A DNA stretch of 64,000 nt from Triglochin maritima (Eukaryota > Streptophyta > Magnoliopsida > Alismatales > Juncaginaceae). Shown here piece after piece: positions 1 to 12,904 of this stretch. The notes under the pieces are model-generated. The model made no database searches, was not told the origin of the DNA, and was given only the letters and a program-made list of their open reading frames with translations. The stretch's first letter is position 1. Each line of letters begins with the position of its first letter. Position numbers and translations under genes: made by a program. The stretch is from positions 9,936,001 to 10,000,000 of the forward strand of contig OY821789.1 of the NCBI GenBank assembly GCA_963682175.1. Direction: 5' to 3'.

Positions 1-100
1 TTATAGTAAGAATTAAGAAGTGTCTACTTCCGACAATTCTTTCTTGTTGGTCATTGTCGTTATAAAATCATATCTTCGGCTATATGCATGGTTATGACAG

Positions 101-2271
101 AAAAAGAAAGTAGGTTGTATCAGAATTGATGGTGGAACCCCATCATCATCAAGGCAAGCATTAGTGACTGAGTTTCAGGAGAAGGAAGATATCAGGGCAG
201 CAGTGGTACACTTATCTTGTTTTTCCTGATGTTTGTGTTTTTTAATTGATTCTATTTGTTATTTCATAGATGTTACGTAGCCTTGTCAAATTTTGTTTCG
301 TGACAGCTTCAGTGCATCAACTGGCCTATTTGCTGTGCCCCAGCCTGTTGTCTTATATTTCAGATTACACAAGCAAATGATCTCACCCTTTTGTTTTTTG
401 TTTACTATTTTTCTAGAGAAATGATCAGTATAAAATTGTTGGATGTTTCCAAATTTGTGACATATTGATCTGTCAAACTCTGAACGGTTGAGATAGGGTA
501 AGCAGATTGAGCTGGTTGGAACCCAACCTTGCCTTGATGGGTTAACATGTCATCTGGAATAGGATTAGGACTCAATTAATTTATAAGTGGTTAAAACCCA
601 AGTCCATATAATTGTCTGCTTTGATCACATGTTCGGTCCAGTTTTTGCCACGTCTAACATGCAGACACTGCATGCAGTACTAGTTATACAACTTCAAATC
701 ATGATGAGATAACACACGCAAAATCTGCAGCTCTCTATAAAGGCTGGAGGTGTTGGGCTCACATTGACAGCAGCAAGTACAGTGATATTTGCCGAATTAT
801 CCTGGAATCCAGGTGACATTACTCAAGCAGAAGACCGTGCCCACCGGATTGGACAGGTAATTAGGTGTGAATTTGTGATGGGTAATTAGGCGTGGACAGT
901 ATATGTACAGACTACCAACAAGCAAGTATTTCAAGGATTTGTTGCAATGAAGAAGTTGATAAATGTTAGGCAATCAAAGTTGAAGACCTTGTAACTACCT
1001 TAAATATTTTTTCCCGAAGAGAAATAACATATATAATACTTGAGTGAGTTTACATGGCTTAGAAGTTTACAGGCATTGTTTTTTTTACTACAGTAATGAC
1101 AAGAAAACCTTTAATCCAGTACAAGCATAGTTTCTAGTTTAGTTGCAATTATTTTTGTCCATTACTTTGTTTTATTGTCTTTTTTTCTTAAGCAACAAAA
1201 CATTTAGCAGCATTATGATTAATGAATTATTGAATTACATGTAAAGCAAAGTTTTTTCTCAGTGCCATTTTGCTGTTTTTGAGGTCCATTCTGGTTTATT
1301 TTGCAGGCATCCTCTGTTAATATTTATTATCTTCTCGCTAATGACACTGTTGACGATATGATGTGGTAAGTAGCATTGCAACGATGATCTACATCTTTTC
1401 ATCATGTCGTTTCATTGTCCTAGTGTGTTCTCATGACATTCTTTTGACCTAGGAACACAATTCATAACAAGTCCGGAAATTTGGGTCAGGTATATTTCCT
1501 CACCTTTCCTTTTCCTACACAAATCGGTATCAAGGAAATTCATATCTACCTTTTCAAATGTGTACAATGTGAAATTGTCATTCATAGAACACTTCGATGG
1601 ATGGCTGATCCAATGTAGTGAACTTGGGTGGTGGTTGTTTGAAATATGAAATATCATCTTAGAAGATATTCACATTCCATTTATGAAATTTATGTGAATG
1701 CCATCTCCTGTAAGAGGTATGTAGGTCATAATGTCATATACTGGACGTGTTGTGAGATTATTTGCGCATTATATTCACTTGGGTGGTTTCTAGAAACGAA
1801 AAGAATGCAAAATTTGATATATGAAATTTTGGCTTCGCTTCGGCTGATAAAACAAAGTATTATACTGCAGCAACATATGCTTTAGCATTCGGTTTAAGCA
1901 TTTTGGTTTCCAATATGTGTTTGTTTGGTTCCTGAGCTGGTCATGGTTCAAGAAACAGAAGGTAAAAATGCAGCGGACATGAATTGTTTACAGGAGATGG
2001 CTTCTAGTAATTCTCAGGAGGATGATTTCTGTAATGACCTTTGAATCTATATCTTGTAGATCATTACTTTTTCATCATTACTAAATTGATGTTTGTGCAT
2101 GAAAAACTTCAGATGCTTGATGGGCATGAAAACACATTAGAAGTTTCCTACAGCGATCCGGGAAGTGATTGTTCAAAGCAAAAAACTCTGGACACTTTCT
2201 TGAGACGTTGTCCGGGTGAAGAAGCCGCTGGACAACTATCCAAGTTTAAACGTCCAAGAAAACAGAATTAA
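101..2271 (+). CDS. CHR18: CHR18/SMARCAL1-type SNF2 annealing helicase, 3' part of gene
   Basis: C-terminal part of an SF2/SNF2 ATPase of the SMARCAL1 (HARP) group, which rewinds single-stranded DNA at stalled replication forks in the nucleus. Five exons fit GT-AG rules and keep frame: about 101-205, 731-856, 1307-1365, 1453-1489 and 2113-2271. They encode helicase motif V ([11 protein letters not shown]), motif VI with the arginine fingers ([11 protein letters not shown]), then [13 protein letters not shown] and a tail ending in [10 protein letters not shown] Trp codon is split TG/G across the 1365/1453 junction. The order and spacing match what I recall of Arabidopsis CHR18. The N-terminal ATPase lobe lies upstream of the window; bases 1-100 look like the preceding intron. 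The first visible exon boundary is the least certain. No defect seen in the visible part. The symbol is by family resemblance, not by a search. Confidence 0.88.
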
Positions 2272-5200
2272 TGAAACATGTAATGTTGGAGGTTTCTGTT
2301 TCGATGTCCATAAGTCAATAATGTGTAAGATCAGAGTATCGTGTGCGGAGAAAGCTATATCTTATGAGAATGTAAAGTGCCTTGTCTCAAGGAACAAAAT
2401 GAGTTGTATTATAAATCCATTTTCTAGAAAATAATAGAATTAAACTAAAGTTGGCTAAGAAAAATGTTTTTTTATTTGTTCTATCGTGATTTTGCTTGAG
2501 TATTTTTTGGTGCATTAGTTATTGTTAAATAACTAGTTAGCGATACCTGAAGATGTGCTGTAATTAGTGCAAGGTGGTGCTTTTGTTGGAACTTCGAGTG
2601 ATCACGTTTGTGTGGGCGTGGTAACTGAATGTCGGTGGTTATGTGTAAACCGATGTGAGTAAATAACGACGGAGTCCGGAGCAAAATAGTCATGCTTAAA
2701 TGTTGTTGGACCTGACTTCTGACACTTCAATGTAGGCATATGTTTTTCTATGAAGTTTCGAAAGACGGTGGAGTTGAATTTTCCTAAGAGACAGGCTGAA
2801 GGAGCAAATCAACACCGTACATCTCTATCAGTAAAACTCTAATATGAATATGGATGTGGATAGTTGGATGTTCATACAAACATTCAAGGGATTTGGATTG
2901 TATATGGAAAACATAGATGAATCTGCATCTGCATTGAAAGTATTGAAGTTTGCAATATTTTTTCCACGTCAAAAAATCTTATCTAACAAAAATTTACATA
3001 ACACATGAAAAGTAAGCATGTTTAACATAAAAACAACATAAAGTCAAATTTAAGATACTTAATATACAATATATAATAGAAAATATGTATAAATTAAGTC
3101 TAAATATATTACAAATAATAATAGAGATAATGTATGAGTAATAGATAATATATAAATACGAATAAATAACATAACTATATAAGGCTTACAAACATGAATA
3201 TATATATATATATATACATATAAATTATAAATTGCATTATTACAAACATGCATTATAAATTGCATTATTACAAACATGAATATATATATATATATATTAT
3301 AATTTTTTGGATGAGATTTACCAATATCCATATTCCTTTGGTTTTTTTGCAGATGTTCAAATGTGAATACGAAAACGGTTTGTAGATTTCTTTTTCTCGA
3401 ATGATTTCTTTTATTTTGGATACGGAGGTGACCAGATAGGTGGATTTCAGACATTAATTTTCATCCCTTATTGTGAGTACTAGAAATAAGGCATTACTCG
3501 TGTTTATCTATGTGAGGACTAAGACACGTGTATACTTGAGAAAGAGCGAATAAGAAAGAACCATCTTAACAGTAAACAACTGTGGTCCGTGGAGGACAAC
3601 GAATTAATCAAGACTTCTGTATCATTAGTACTTAAGGGGATTTGTGCACCAGGAAGTATAGAGAAAAGAAAATAATTTTCCTCTTATTAGAATTTTTCCA
3701 ACCGTTTGAGAGCTAGCTCCGGTAAAGAAAATATATTTTCTCTATTACCCTACGTAGTCCTTAATGTATAACAAAATTTTCCCCTTTGCTTCTGTCGGCC
3801 CCTCAATAGACAGAGGGAAAACGCAGGAAAACTCATAATCATATATATATATATATATAAACATGTCAAATATCTTAACATTTATATGTATCACATAATA
3901 CTTATAATAACAAAACATTGAAGACACTTTTTAAAATAAAAATATAAATTACATGATTTTTTTAAAACAATCATAACAAGTAAAAAAAACAAGAATATCA
4001 TATAGAAGAAGTTACTCATAATAATTTATATAAAACTTAACACATAAATTCGTGAAATAACTTAATAGTTATATATATATAAATGTCTGAACAAATTATT
4101 AGAATGTATTCAAAGAGAAGTTAATATGCCAATGATATTTGTTTGATAAATTTCAACCAAAACTTCAAAGGAAAAACACTTCTAAGCAAGTTTTAACAAC
4201 TACAATATAGAAAACACAATAACAACTTGTAGAGGGACTATTCTATTAAATGACCAATAAATAAATAAAATCAGATATGTGAGTGTTTCTACAAAATTAT
4301 CATAAATTTATAAAAAAATGAAGGGCAGGGGAAGAAGTCCTCCCTTGTAAGATTAGATTAGATTTGTCATGAAGAATTTAGTAATAAATTTGATGATACT
4401 AAATCGTTATTTAGATTCAAAAATATATAAAAAAGTAAGGATGCAACTCAAATTGGATTATCTCAAATTGAATTAAGTACCAATCCGATCAAAATTCCAA
4501 TCAAATTGGACATCCGTTTCGATCTAAATTTTCATATAAATATAGATTTAATAGTGTATTAATGATACAACGAAATAAATTACAAAAAATATAACAAATA
4601 TGTATTTAAATAATGAATTTTAAAATTCAAGGAAACAAAGTGTTACAAAAAGAAAATTCACGGGATAACTGTCAACTTTGAAAGTTGAGGAATGAAAAGT
4701 GATATTAAGACATAATTAGGAAGACAAACAGTAAGTAATCCTTTTGCAATATCTATGTTTCTTAGTTGGTATTTTTAAAAATATATGTATGCATTATCTT
4801 TTTGAACTTGCTTTAACATAATATATTGATTTAATTTTGGGATCTTCCTAAATTTTATCCCGATTTTACTTAAACATAAAATTAAATTTGTACGGATACT
4901 TTTCGAAAGATCACAAGATCAAGTTATTAGAAAAAATATTGGGTTCACACAGCCCCACAGCTGAATTAACGGTGTCTCTCAGACCATGTTACCGTAGTAT
5001 GTCTGTTGTTTGTAGTCCAAAAACGTTTTCGCTTTGAACGTTGCCAAAGTCAAACTCGACTTCTAGGTGGATCCTTTTGTGACTTGTCTAATATTTCTTC
5101 GAAATTAACAAACCTTCCAGTTTCTAACATCTGTAATGGACTCGAACCTTCGAACTCTCCACGTAGTGTGCCTATCAAAGAGAGGAAATACAAATCCAAC

Positions 5201-5273
5201 ACAAATAAATAGTTTTGTATTCCCTTTTCCATTCTTCTTCTTCTTCTTCGATTCAACACGAATACCGGTGGTC
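2272..5273. other. AT-rich intergenic region, no gene recognised
   Basis: This spacer separates the helicase and PEBP genes. It is very AT-rich and contains (TA)n microsatellites near 3196-3220, 3281-3297 and 3841-3859. Bases 3199-3300 carry a short direct duplication of a block around ATTATAAATTGCATTATTAC. Open frames here are low-complexity Tyr/Ile/Asn strings and were not accepted as genes. The last 200 bp should hold the PEBP promoter and a CTT-rich 5' leader (about 5230-5250). Confidence 0.7.
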
Positions 5274-7654
5274 ATGGCGGATGAGTTTAGAGTCGTGTTG
5301 CCGGCGTTCGGGCACGACGGTCGGCTACCGAGGAAGTACACTAGAGACGGCCAAGGCGCCCTCAAGAACATCTCACCACCTCTCGAATGGTAATCATGAT
5401 ATCTAAATTCATATTTTCATAAGTATATATTTGTTATTGACAATCGTAGGCTCATAGCTTATTAATTACTTTTTAAGACAGACAAAAAAAACTTTTCCAG
5501 AAAGTAAGATTTGTTGTCACCATTATCATTCGTTTCTTTCTCGTTAACAATATCATGCATGTTTAACAATTATATATTGTTCCTTACAACCATATCATAA
5601 TTACTATTCCCAAAGTAGCTCCGTAAACCAGTTTGTTTCGAGCTGAGCGAGGCCGACTTCGTTTATTTTTTATCCGCTCGTGGCTCGATTCGAGTGCGAA
5701 AATTGTGCTTGTGTTTAGCTCGCTTTTTGTTCTCAAGCCGCTCGACTCACCTTGTTTGCTCATGACCTTCCTCAGTTTTTTTTCGCGAGTTTGCTTATCA
5801 AATTATTCAATGGTTCAAAATAGATTTTAGAAGTTAATCAACAGTTCAAAATAGATTTCAAAAATTATTATCTTAAACTATCAGTTACACGTTGATTTCA
5901 TCTCATGAGACTAATAAGACTAATATTTGGTTTTCGGGACGACATTTCAATTTTTGGTCTTTTTATGATTCCAATATGTTTTTATTTGGAAATAATGGTA
6001 ATCGAGTTCCAAATTAAGAAATTGGACTCATAAATAGCATGGAAGACTGCCGGTTTGAGGGATCATAAAACAAGTTGGGTCTTTTTGTCCACCAAACAAT
6101 TTGAGTTCAAACCTATGTAATAAACGTCGACTATTAAGCGTATAGACGTCATATAGATAGACGTCAGGTCAGGGCTTCGGTATATTTGACGTATATAGTC
6201 CATATATCCAACGTGTATTTTATTTTCTGCAGTAGTATCTCAAACAACCTGTGACAAACCAGTCTGGCGTGGGATGCACTGACGAGTTAAGTCGTTTTCA
6301 CTAAAGAAGCTCAATCCTTTTCACTAAAAAAGTTGTCTTGTTTGCACCAAACGAGTTAGTCGTTCAACCGAAACAAGCGGGAACGATGGTCCGAGTGTAT
6401 GGGGGTGGCAGTGTCGTCGTCGGGTTAGAATATTTGAGATTTGATGTTTGTAGTTTTGTTTGTGATGTAAGATTGTGGTGGTGGAGTATTTTTGGGGTGA
6501 AATTGGAAATATATTAAATTAATTAAATATTTGGTCTTCAAAAGAATTCTGCAGTCTTACGTAAATCTTGATTGTCCTACTTTGGTTCTTTAATTTATTT
6601 CCCCAAATATTAATAAACGATAAAGATAGCAAACCAATTCGCTTTTCAACGCATATAATTTATTTCCCCAAATATTAATGAACGATAAACCAATTCACTT
6701 TTCAACGCATATAATGCAGTTTTGATTGACTTTAAGTTGATACCATTTTATCTACTTAAAATAGGTACAACGTGCCAAAGGTAACAAAGAGTCTAACACT
6801 TATTGTGGAGGACATCGACGCTCCGGAACCGGGTGGGCCTCTCGTGCCGTGGACGCATTGGGTGGTGGTCAACATACCCCCAACTTTGAAAGGCTTGCCG
6901 GAGGGGTTCTCCAGCAAGGAGGTTGAACTTGGAGCTGAATTTGCTGGAGTCCAAGAAGGCATGAATGATTGGAAAGTCCTAGGATGGGGACCGCCTATGC
7001 CGCCGACCCTGGGGCATAGGTACCGTTTCAAGCTTTACGCTTTGGATGATTCGATCCACTTAGGAAACAAGGTAATTAATGATTTGAAACTATATATATA
7101 TAGGTTAGTTTAATATGATATTTTGAGACTTGGAATAGTTAATAGTTAAACGTTAATCGGAAAAAAAAAAGTTATTAGAAAAGTCAGCAATTTGATTTGT
7201 CATTATTGGTTTGTAGAAAGTTAAGGTAGGTAAAAGAATCTATAATAATATATACCCTGCTTCCAGTCTTTCTGAAGGGTAGAAGTGAGAGAGCTCGTTC
7301 CACGTGTAAAATTTTTAGTATTGGAATTCTTGAGGAATCTTTATCACCCTAAAGTCTAATCGTTCTAGAAGTAGTTTTCTATTTTAAGTTTTTTCCCATC
7401 AAATCAATAATGACTTCCTAAGCTTTAGCTCAACAAGTGAAACTTGGAATTTCCACATTTATTTCACAAGGTAGTGTATGATTAGTATGGAATTGTAGTT
7501 AATGTTACTACGCTCATTCATGATTTATTTGAAGTTCTTAACCTTCAGGATTGACAATGGTTTGCTTTATTCTTTGTAGGTGGCTAAAGATAAGCTTGTC
7601 GACTCTATGGCGGATCACATCATCGACGAGGCTGAGACGATCGCTCTCTTCTAA
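5274..7654 (+). CDS. PEBP-family (phosphatidylethanolamine-binding-like) protein
   Basis: Complete three-exon gene for a 165-residue protein: exons 5274-5389, 6765-7071 and 7580-7654, total 498 nt including the stop. A Trp codon is split TG/G at intron 1. The protein begins MADEFRVVLPAF and contains the PEBP ligand-site signatures SPPLEW, DIDAPEPGGP (a DPDAP-like motif), THWVV and GHRYRFKLYAL. It resembles the short bacterial-type (YbhB/YbcL-like) plant PEBP, such as the Arabidopsis At5g01300 type, rather than FT/TFL1 flowering regulators, because the FT-type Tyr/His switch and external-loop context are absent. The role is likely small-ligand or phospholipid-headgroup binding in the cytosol; the physiological role is not known to me. 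The ATG at 5274 was chosen because the family N-terminus starts there and a CTT-rich leader lies just upstream. Intron 1 (1375 bp) carries repeats. Confidence 0.9.
6125..6200. repeat. ATAGACGTC-motif cluster in PEBP intron 1
   Basis: Three related motifs (GTATAGACGTCATA, TAGACGTCAGG, TTGACGTATATAG) lie within 75 bp. The same motif recurs much more densely at 27917-28140. Clusters like this are typical of subterminal repeats of CACTA-type DNA transposons; that assignment is inference because no CACTA terminus was found here. Confidence 0.4.
6594..6716. repeat. Imperfect tandem duplication of about 60 bp in PEBP intron 1
   Basis: Two adjacent copies begin TTTATTTCCCCAAATATTAA and end TTTTCAACGCATATAAT. 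The first copy is about 10 bp longer because of an extra AGATAGC-like segment. Intronic, near the acceptor of exon 2. Confidence 0.8.
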
Positions 7655-9091
7655 TCGTTCCCCTTTCCAATATAATCTATACTTATAAATGAAGTTTATG
7701 TCTAGACGCGTAGTTACAATAAGATACGTCCGTACATTGTACGAAAGTGCATTTTATCTTTTTTTGTCTTTATAATAAGAAAATAGACCATATTACTGGG
7801 AAGGGGAAACTAGTTGGGATTGAAAAATAAAGATATGCTTTTCTTCATCGTCCGCGATCTTATAAAAAAAATGCTACAATTGTGTGTGCGGAAAAATGTC
7901 ACGAAGCAATCACCTATAATTGCTGGCGTTCGTTGCGAATTAAATCCATGGTTTTGGACTGTTGAGAAAATTTGGTTATATTTTGGTAATGAACTTCAAA
8001 GTGCGCACATGAGCTGAAATAACCTTCAAGTGGCTTATTGGTTTCTTCTAGGTTATGCAAAATCGTGAACATATATCTGGTTCTAGATGTCAAGGATTTT
8101 TTTGTGTGTGCATTTGAGTCCATAAATAAAGGTTATGTTCGTTGGTTTTAGGAATTCACATTAAGGAGACAGAAGGGATCGAGAGTTGGTTGTGATGTAC
8201 TTCACCCGTGTAAGCTTCTTCTCATTAATGAACATGGGTTGTTTACTCGTTTTCTTTTGGTGTGTGACCAAATCTTCTATATTAGGTGTGTAATTGGATA
8301 GGGGGCACGAACAGATTGAAGCCCAATAAGAGTGTAAGTGGATCACAACTAATTTAGATGGGGCACGAACAAATTCAAGCCTAATAGGTTCAACTAATTG
8401 TGGAATTTAAAGAGTATGCAAGACCATAAGTAGAATACTATAAATTTAAAGAGGTTTGATAACCATTGCGATTTAGTTCGTTCTGTTTTATCATCTAACC
8501 CCACTGAAAGTATCTATTAACCAATCTTATTTGGGTCAAGACAAAACCTCCTTACACCATAGGCATGGACGAAGAAAATACTTTCGAGAAGCTCTTCCTC
8601 TGTTGCTTGCTTCCATCGTGGATCTGCTAAAGCTGCCTTAACAGACTTAGGCTCTTAGTTCGTGCAACTCGCCAGCAGCCCCGCCCGCTAAGCCAACAAG
8701 GTCTATCTCCCTCGCTCTCCCTGTTCCTCTTTCTCCCACACTTTGGGTTCCATTCTTGTCCACTAGTGACATTGAGGTGGGGCTGCCGGCGACCTAGGCC
8801 AGGCGTTCGAATGTTGTAACATTTTACGTAATCGTTGCCCTTGCTCCACTTTTTGATCGAACTCTTTTAGCGATTCAAAACAAAAGTTTTGCCACTTCAT
8901 CTCTCCTTCACGAGACAAACTTGGAAGGCGAGGAAGACATTCATATTTTTGGCCAACCAAGTCTGATCGGAGTACCTAACTCCGGCAACAGAACACAATT
9001 TCTGGCAATATTTAAATTTTAAACGCATTGTGCTGCATTAAAATATTCTTACGCATATAACAACTAAGTCATGGAAGGAACTGTATTGACA
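7655..9091. other. Intergenic spacer, no supported gene
   Basis: PEBP 3' flank and spacer up to the target duplication of the family A solo LTR. There is a near-repeat of GGGCACGAACA at about 8301 and 8361. A moderately GC-rich patch at 8570-8790 has no convincing coding pattern. Nothing recognised. Confidence 0.6.
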
Positions 9092-9096
9092 GTAAG

Positions 9097-11224
9097 TGTT
9101 AGATCCCTAACCTAGGGTTAGTGGGCTAATGATGTTTAAAGTGTGGTTTGCATGGGGAAGGTGAATGTGCAGGAGTTGCATGGGAAGGTGAAGGGGCGAG
9201 CACTGTAGATAAGGGGAGAGAGAGTTGGGTGGTACTGTAGCATCCGAGTTTTTAAATAAGGCTCTTCTTTCTTCTTCTTTTTTTTTCATCTCCTTCCTCA
9301 TTTCTTCTTCCTTCCTTGCTGGTGCGCGCGGTGGGAGCAGCTGTCGCGGAGGGGGCAGACGAGGAAGACATTCGTGCGGAGGCTTAGCGCGAGGAGACCA
9401 GAGGAGGCGACGTGCGTGAGCGGAGCTCCGGCGTTTCGTCGTCGTGGTTGAGGTATGCCGCTCTCTAGTGTGGTTTGTTGTTGACACTCATGAGAGGGTC
9501 GTGTTGGTCGGTCGGAGGAGGTCGGAGGCCTCTCCGACGTCGCGTTTGGGCGAAGAAACCTCGGCTGGCGCGAGGTTGAAGACGACCAGACGGTCGACCG
9601 GCCCTTGGGCGGTCGACCGAATGCATGTGTAGATTTACTGCCTGTTGCGTTTCGGCCGACCGAAACTTAAATATATTGGATTTTATATGCTTGTGGTTTG
9701 ACCGTGGTATATGTTCGGTCGACCGTTATATGACGTAGAAATGTAGGTTGACCCTAACTGTTATCGGTCGACCGAGACCCCTGAGTCGGTCGACCGAAGG
9801 ATTAAAAGATTGAAAATGGTGTACTGTTAGTTTTCGGTCGACCGGGACCCCTGAGTCGGTCGACCGATAGGATGATTTGAATGTTGACCAAACTCCGGAT
9901 TTTGACCTCGTTCGGTCGACCGGTTTTAGACCTTCGGTAGACCGTTGGGGGGATTGTGTTCTGTGCGCAGCGGTAGACCATGTTAGGGACGGTCGACCGA
10001 TTCCTTTCTGGAAACGGTCGACCGAATCACCTCTTACGGTCGACCGTTTGGGCCCAGGACAGAATTCCTGGTTCCCTTTTTGAACGCCAACTTTGCCACG
10101 AAAACCCGTGTCCTCGCCTTGTGCGTGAGCCGGGAGGTGACGGTGGGGGCGTGATGCGTGCCTGCCCAGGGACCGCCGTTGGGAAGAGTGTGGGTGTTCG
10201 GGACGCGTCAGTTCCAGGTATGGAGCGTGACTAAATGTGATGGATGGATTGGACTTATTGTAGTATAGCAGGCCTGAGGGATCGCGGATCCCAATGTTGT
10301 TGTTTGTGCGGGCACGCAACTGGCGTTGGGTGAGGTGACTACCGGCCCACGGGCTACGGAGGTCGCTGCCCTGCTTTTATAGCGGCGCGGTTGGTGTTTG
10401 CGGCTCGAGGAGCCTGATGACCTGACAGACTTCGGTCTGGATTTGTCCGATGCTGTGCCGGACTGTTGTGATGGACCACCGATGCTGTGCCGGTGATGCC
10501 GCCGAGGTTGTGCCGGCGATGGTGATTGTTGGGCCGAAGCTGTTCCGGCTATGTTGTTTTCCTCGGCTGGGCACCTACCGAGATGTTGTTGTTATACCTT
10601 CTGGGCGACGGCCCCGTTGGTCCCTGTGGCTCCGACCACTGAGATTTGCAGATCTGTATTCTATCGGCGCGCAGGCGTGACAGAGGCTCCCTGCCGAACC
10701 CTTGAGTAGTGTAGCTGCGTGTGGGGGGTGCGATGTCGCGTGCTGTAAGGCTGCATGTGCCTGCAGTAGGTCTCCTCGGGAGACTCGTTGTTGATTGTCG
10801 GACTGATGTCCTGTTTTACCCTTCGGGGGAACTGTTTTCCTTTCTGTCGATGCCATGACATGATACTAGTATGATAGGTCCATTATGTAATGCATGCATG
10901 TAGGTGAGTTGGCATACGGGGTTTCCTTCTGGAAACTCAGGCATTGTTGTTATATATTTTCAGGACCGCAGTAGGTCCAGTAGGGTGGTGATCGGCGGGC
11001 GCGCGCGTTTGGAGTCGGATCCTCTAGTCAGACCACTGAGGTCCACATGATTACGTTTATCTTCCCTTGTCGTTTTGTTGTAATCATGTATTCATTTTGG
11101 CAAACTCTGATGTATTATGGTGCACCGCTTTATTGTTTATGAGAAGTAACAGTCCCGCCTTGATTATTGTGCTCTTTGTCTTGATTATGAATTTTTAAAT
11201 TTTCCGATGTTTCGGGATGTTACA
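9097..11224 (+). mobile_element. Solo LTR, family A copy 1 (2128 bp) with 5-bp TSD
   Basis: The element starts TGTTAGATCCC and ends GGGATGTTACA, so it has TG...CA ends. It is flanked on both sides by the identical 5-bp duplication GTAAG (9092-9096 and 11225-11229). No internal coding region, primer site or polypurine tract lies between two repeats, so this is a solo LTR left by LTR-LTR recombination. A TATA-like TTTAAATAAG lies at about 9251, followed by a pyrimidine-rich leader and then a dense array of CGGTCGACCG palindromes (9592-10046). Much of the remainder is GC-rich. The terminal block near 11224 and the block around 10905-10950 (GGCATACGGGG) match the inverted copy at 22717-24627. Family assignment (Ty1-copia or Ty3-gypsy) cannot be made without internal sequence. 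Open frames inside are composition artefacts. Confidence 0.88.
9592..10046. repeat. CGGTCGACCG palindrome array (family A copy 1)
   Basis: About a dozen copies of the 10-bp palindrome CGGTCGACCG, most of them perfect, with irregular 12-60 bp spacing. Two pairs are separated by nearly the same spacer (around GACCCCTGAGT; pairs near 9764/9786 and 9833/9856). Each unit contains three CpG sites and a SalI core. It lies downstream of the TATA-like box of this LTR. Confidence 0.9.
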
Positions 11225-11229
11225 GTAAG

Positions 11230-12900
11230 CATGGAGGAGCTCGACTTTTGAACTCTAGTGGACATCAACCCCAACACACTATTCAAAAGTGTAATAGTGT
11301 AATAAACATGGCTAGGATCAAGGTCTCCACTACTCAGTGCACCAAATTCCGACAAATAAAATCTTCAGAAGTTATGGTGATGTCTACGACATCTCAATTG
11401 TTGTAGCGACCTAAGCGAGGGCGAAATGAACTACAAGCCAAGAAGAAATTTCTTGGGCTCTCGCAACAACAACTCAGTGCGTCGCGGGATAAACGGAAAC
11501 AACAAATGGCCCTGTGAGGGCGTGGAGGAATAGGGCAACCCTACCCCAACCCAATGTCTACCAATGCATGGGCAGGAGACATGCAACAACTAGATTTCTC
11601 GACCAACATGGCGAGTTATTCAGGAAATCCAGACCACCAGGAAGGGGAACTTAAGCACTTGAATAGACAGATCATTCATCGAGCAAGGGACCAATGCTTA
11701 CTAACAAAAACATGATCGTCATACACCGAGCACCAGTCGAGGATGAACCACCACATCAACCGATCCTACAGGAGCAACCTGAACAAGCAAAACAACAAGG
11801 TAGAAATAAATCTGGTTTTGCCAGGGAGACCCTCATCGTTATCACTTGCAGGCCCAAAGCCTGTTGGGGTGACTCACCGAGGGAACCTAGTGGAACTAAA
11901 ACCCCTGTGACTACCCAGGCAGAAGGGAAGGATGTAGAACGTCGAGTGCTCGAAACTAGGCCTATCGTGACAGCGACGACTCCAAACAAAGAAAAGCAGA
12001 GCACAACGTAACAAGTGTTAGCACCAGTAGAGGGCATCAACATGAACATCAACAAAGCCTACTTGATCATTACAATGGCAACCCATACTTTCCACCTTAT
12101 GTTGTTGGACCAATGGGCTTTGGCCCATCAATGGGTGCACCATGGATGAACAACTTGCCGAATATGACTCCCACATGCCACACAATACGCTTATGCAAGC
12201 TCAAAATATCACAAGCTCAATGCCTTTACCCACTCTGGTGGGGGATCGTAAATTCCACAAGGCAACCTTACTCCTATAACACACTGCAAAGCTCATTCTA
12301 CAACGACTAAGGATCAGAATCGTCACCAATTGCAACGTCGTGCGCGGACAAAGGCAAATCAATGGAGGTTGCCAAGGAGCACGTGGAACCTTACATGACC
12401 ACTCCAAAAGAAAGAATTTTCAGCCTCGACATACAAGCGGCGGAGGACACGACGACCGACTCACCTTGAGGTAGCCCCCAACCTTCTATCTTTGTAGTAG
12501 GCAATACAACCCACTAACGTCATATCTAGGATTAGAGATGCATCACCCACCTTAATTTCTAACAATAACGAAATATTGAGACGGAAATCAACATATACAT
12601 CTTGCCCTTCACCCTCGAGCAGCTCCTCTTTTGACACTACTCAAGTGAGCAGTACATCAACCGGGTATGGAAATAACCATGATATCTTTACCTGGGCTAG
12701 CTATGAATAGTTTAACTATTTCTGTAGCAAATTAGGCCTTAATTTTGTAAACCTGAACCAAACCAGAATGTTCCTATGTGACATTCGGAGGAAACAAAAT
12801 CTCCCCTACATTGACCTCTCTACCTTGGGTATGCTAGAGGAGACAACTGCCAATTTAGGCATATACACACTAGCCTAAAAAGAATTATCAAATTTAATGT
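11230..12900. other. Unclassified sequence upstream of LINE remnant
   Basis: No intact gene seen. The position directly upstream of the endonuclease-RT remnant would suit a LINE ORF1 region or 5' leader. Short open segments (for example 11694-12011) show no recognised domain, and no zinc knuckle was found. It may include debris of another element. Confidence 0.4.
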
Positions 12901-12904
12901 AGAT

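Noticed and set aside
3059..3454. 131-residue minus-strand open frame
   Set aside because: Low-complexity Ile/Tyr sequence created by (TA)n microsatellites.
5633..5830. Open frame in PEBP intron 1
   Set aside because: It lies wholly within an intron supported by GT-AG ends and the family alignment; no domain was recognised.
9592..10046. CRISPR-like array (short repeats with unique spacers)
   Set aside because: The repeat is only 10 bp and fully palindromic, spacing is irregular, the array lies inside an LTR in a plant genome, and there are no cas genes.
9726..10319. 197-residue open frame on the minus strand
   Set aside because: It is produced by repeated GTCGAC palindromes (many Val-Asp-Arg strings) inside a solo LTR; no domain.
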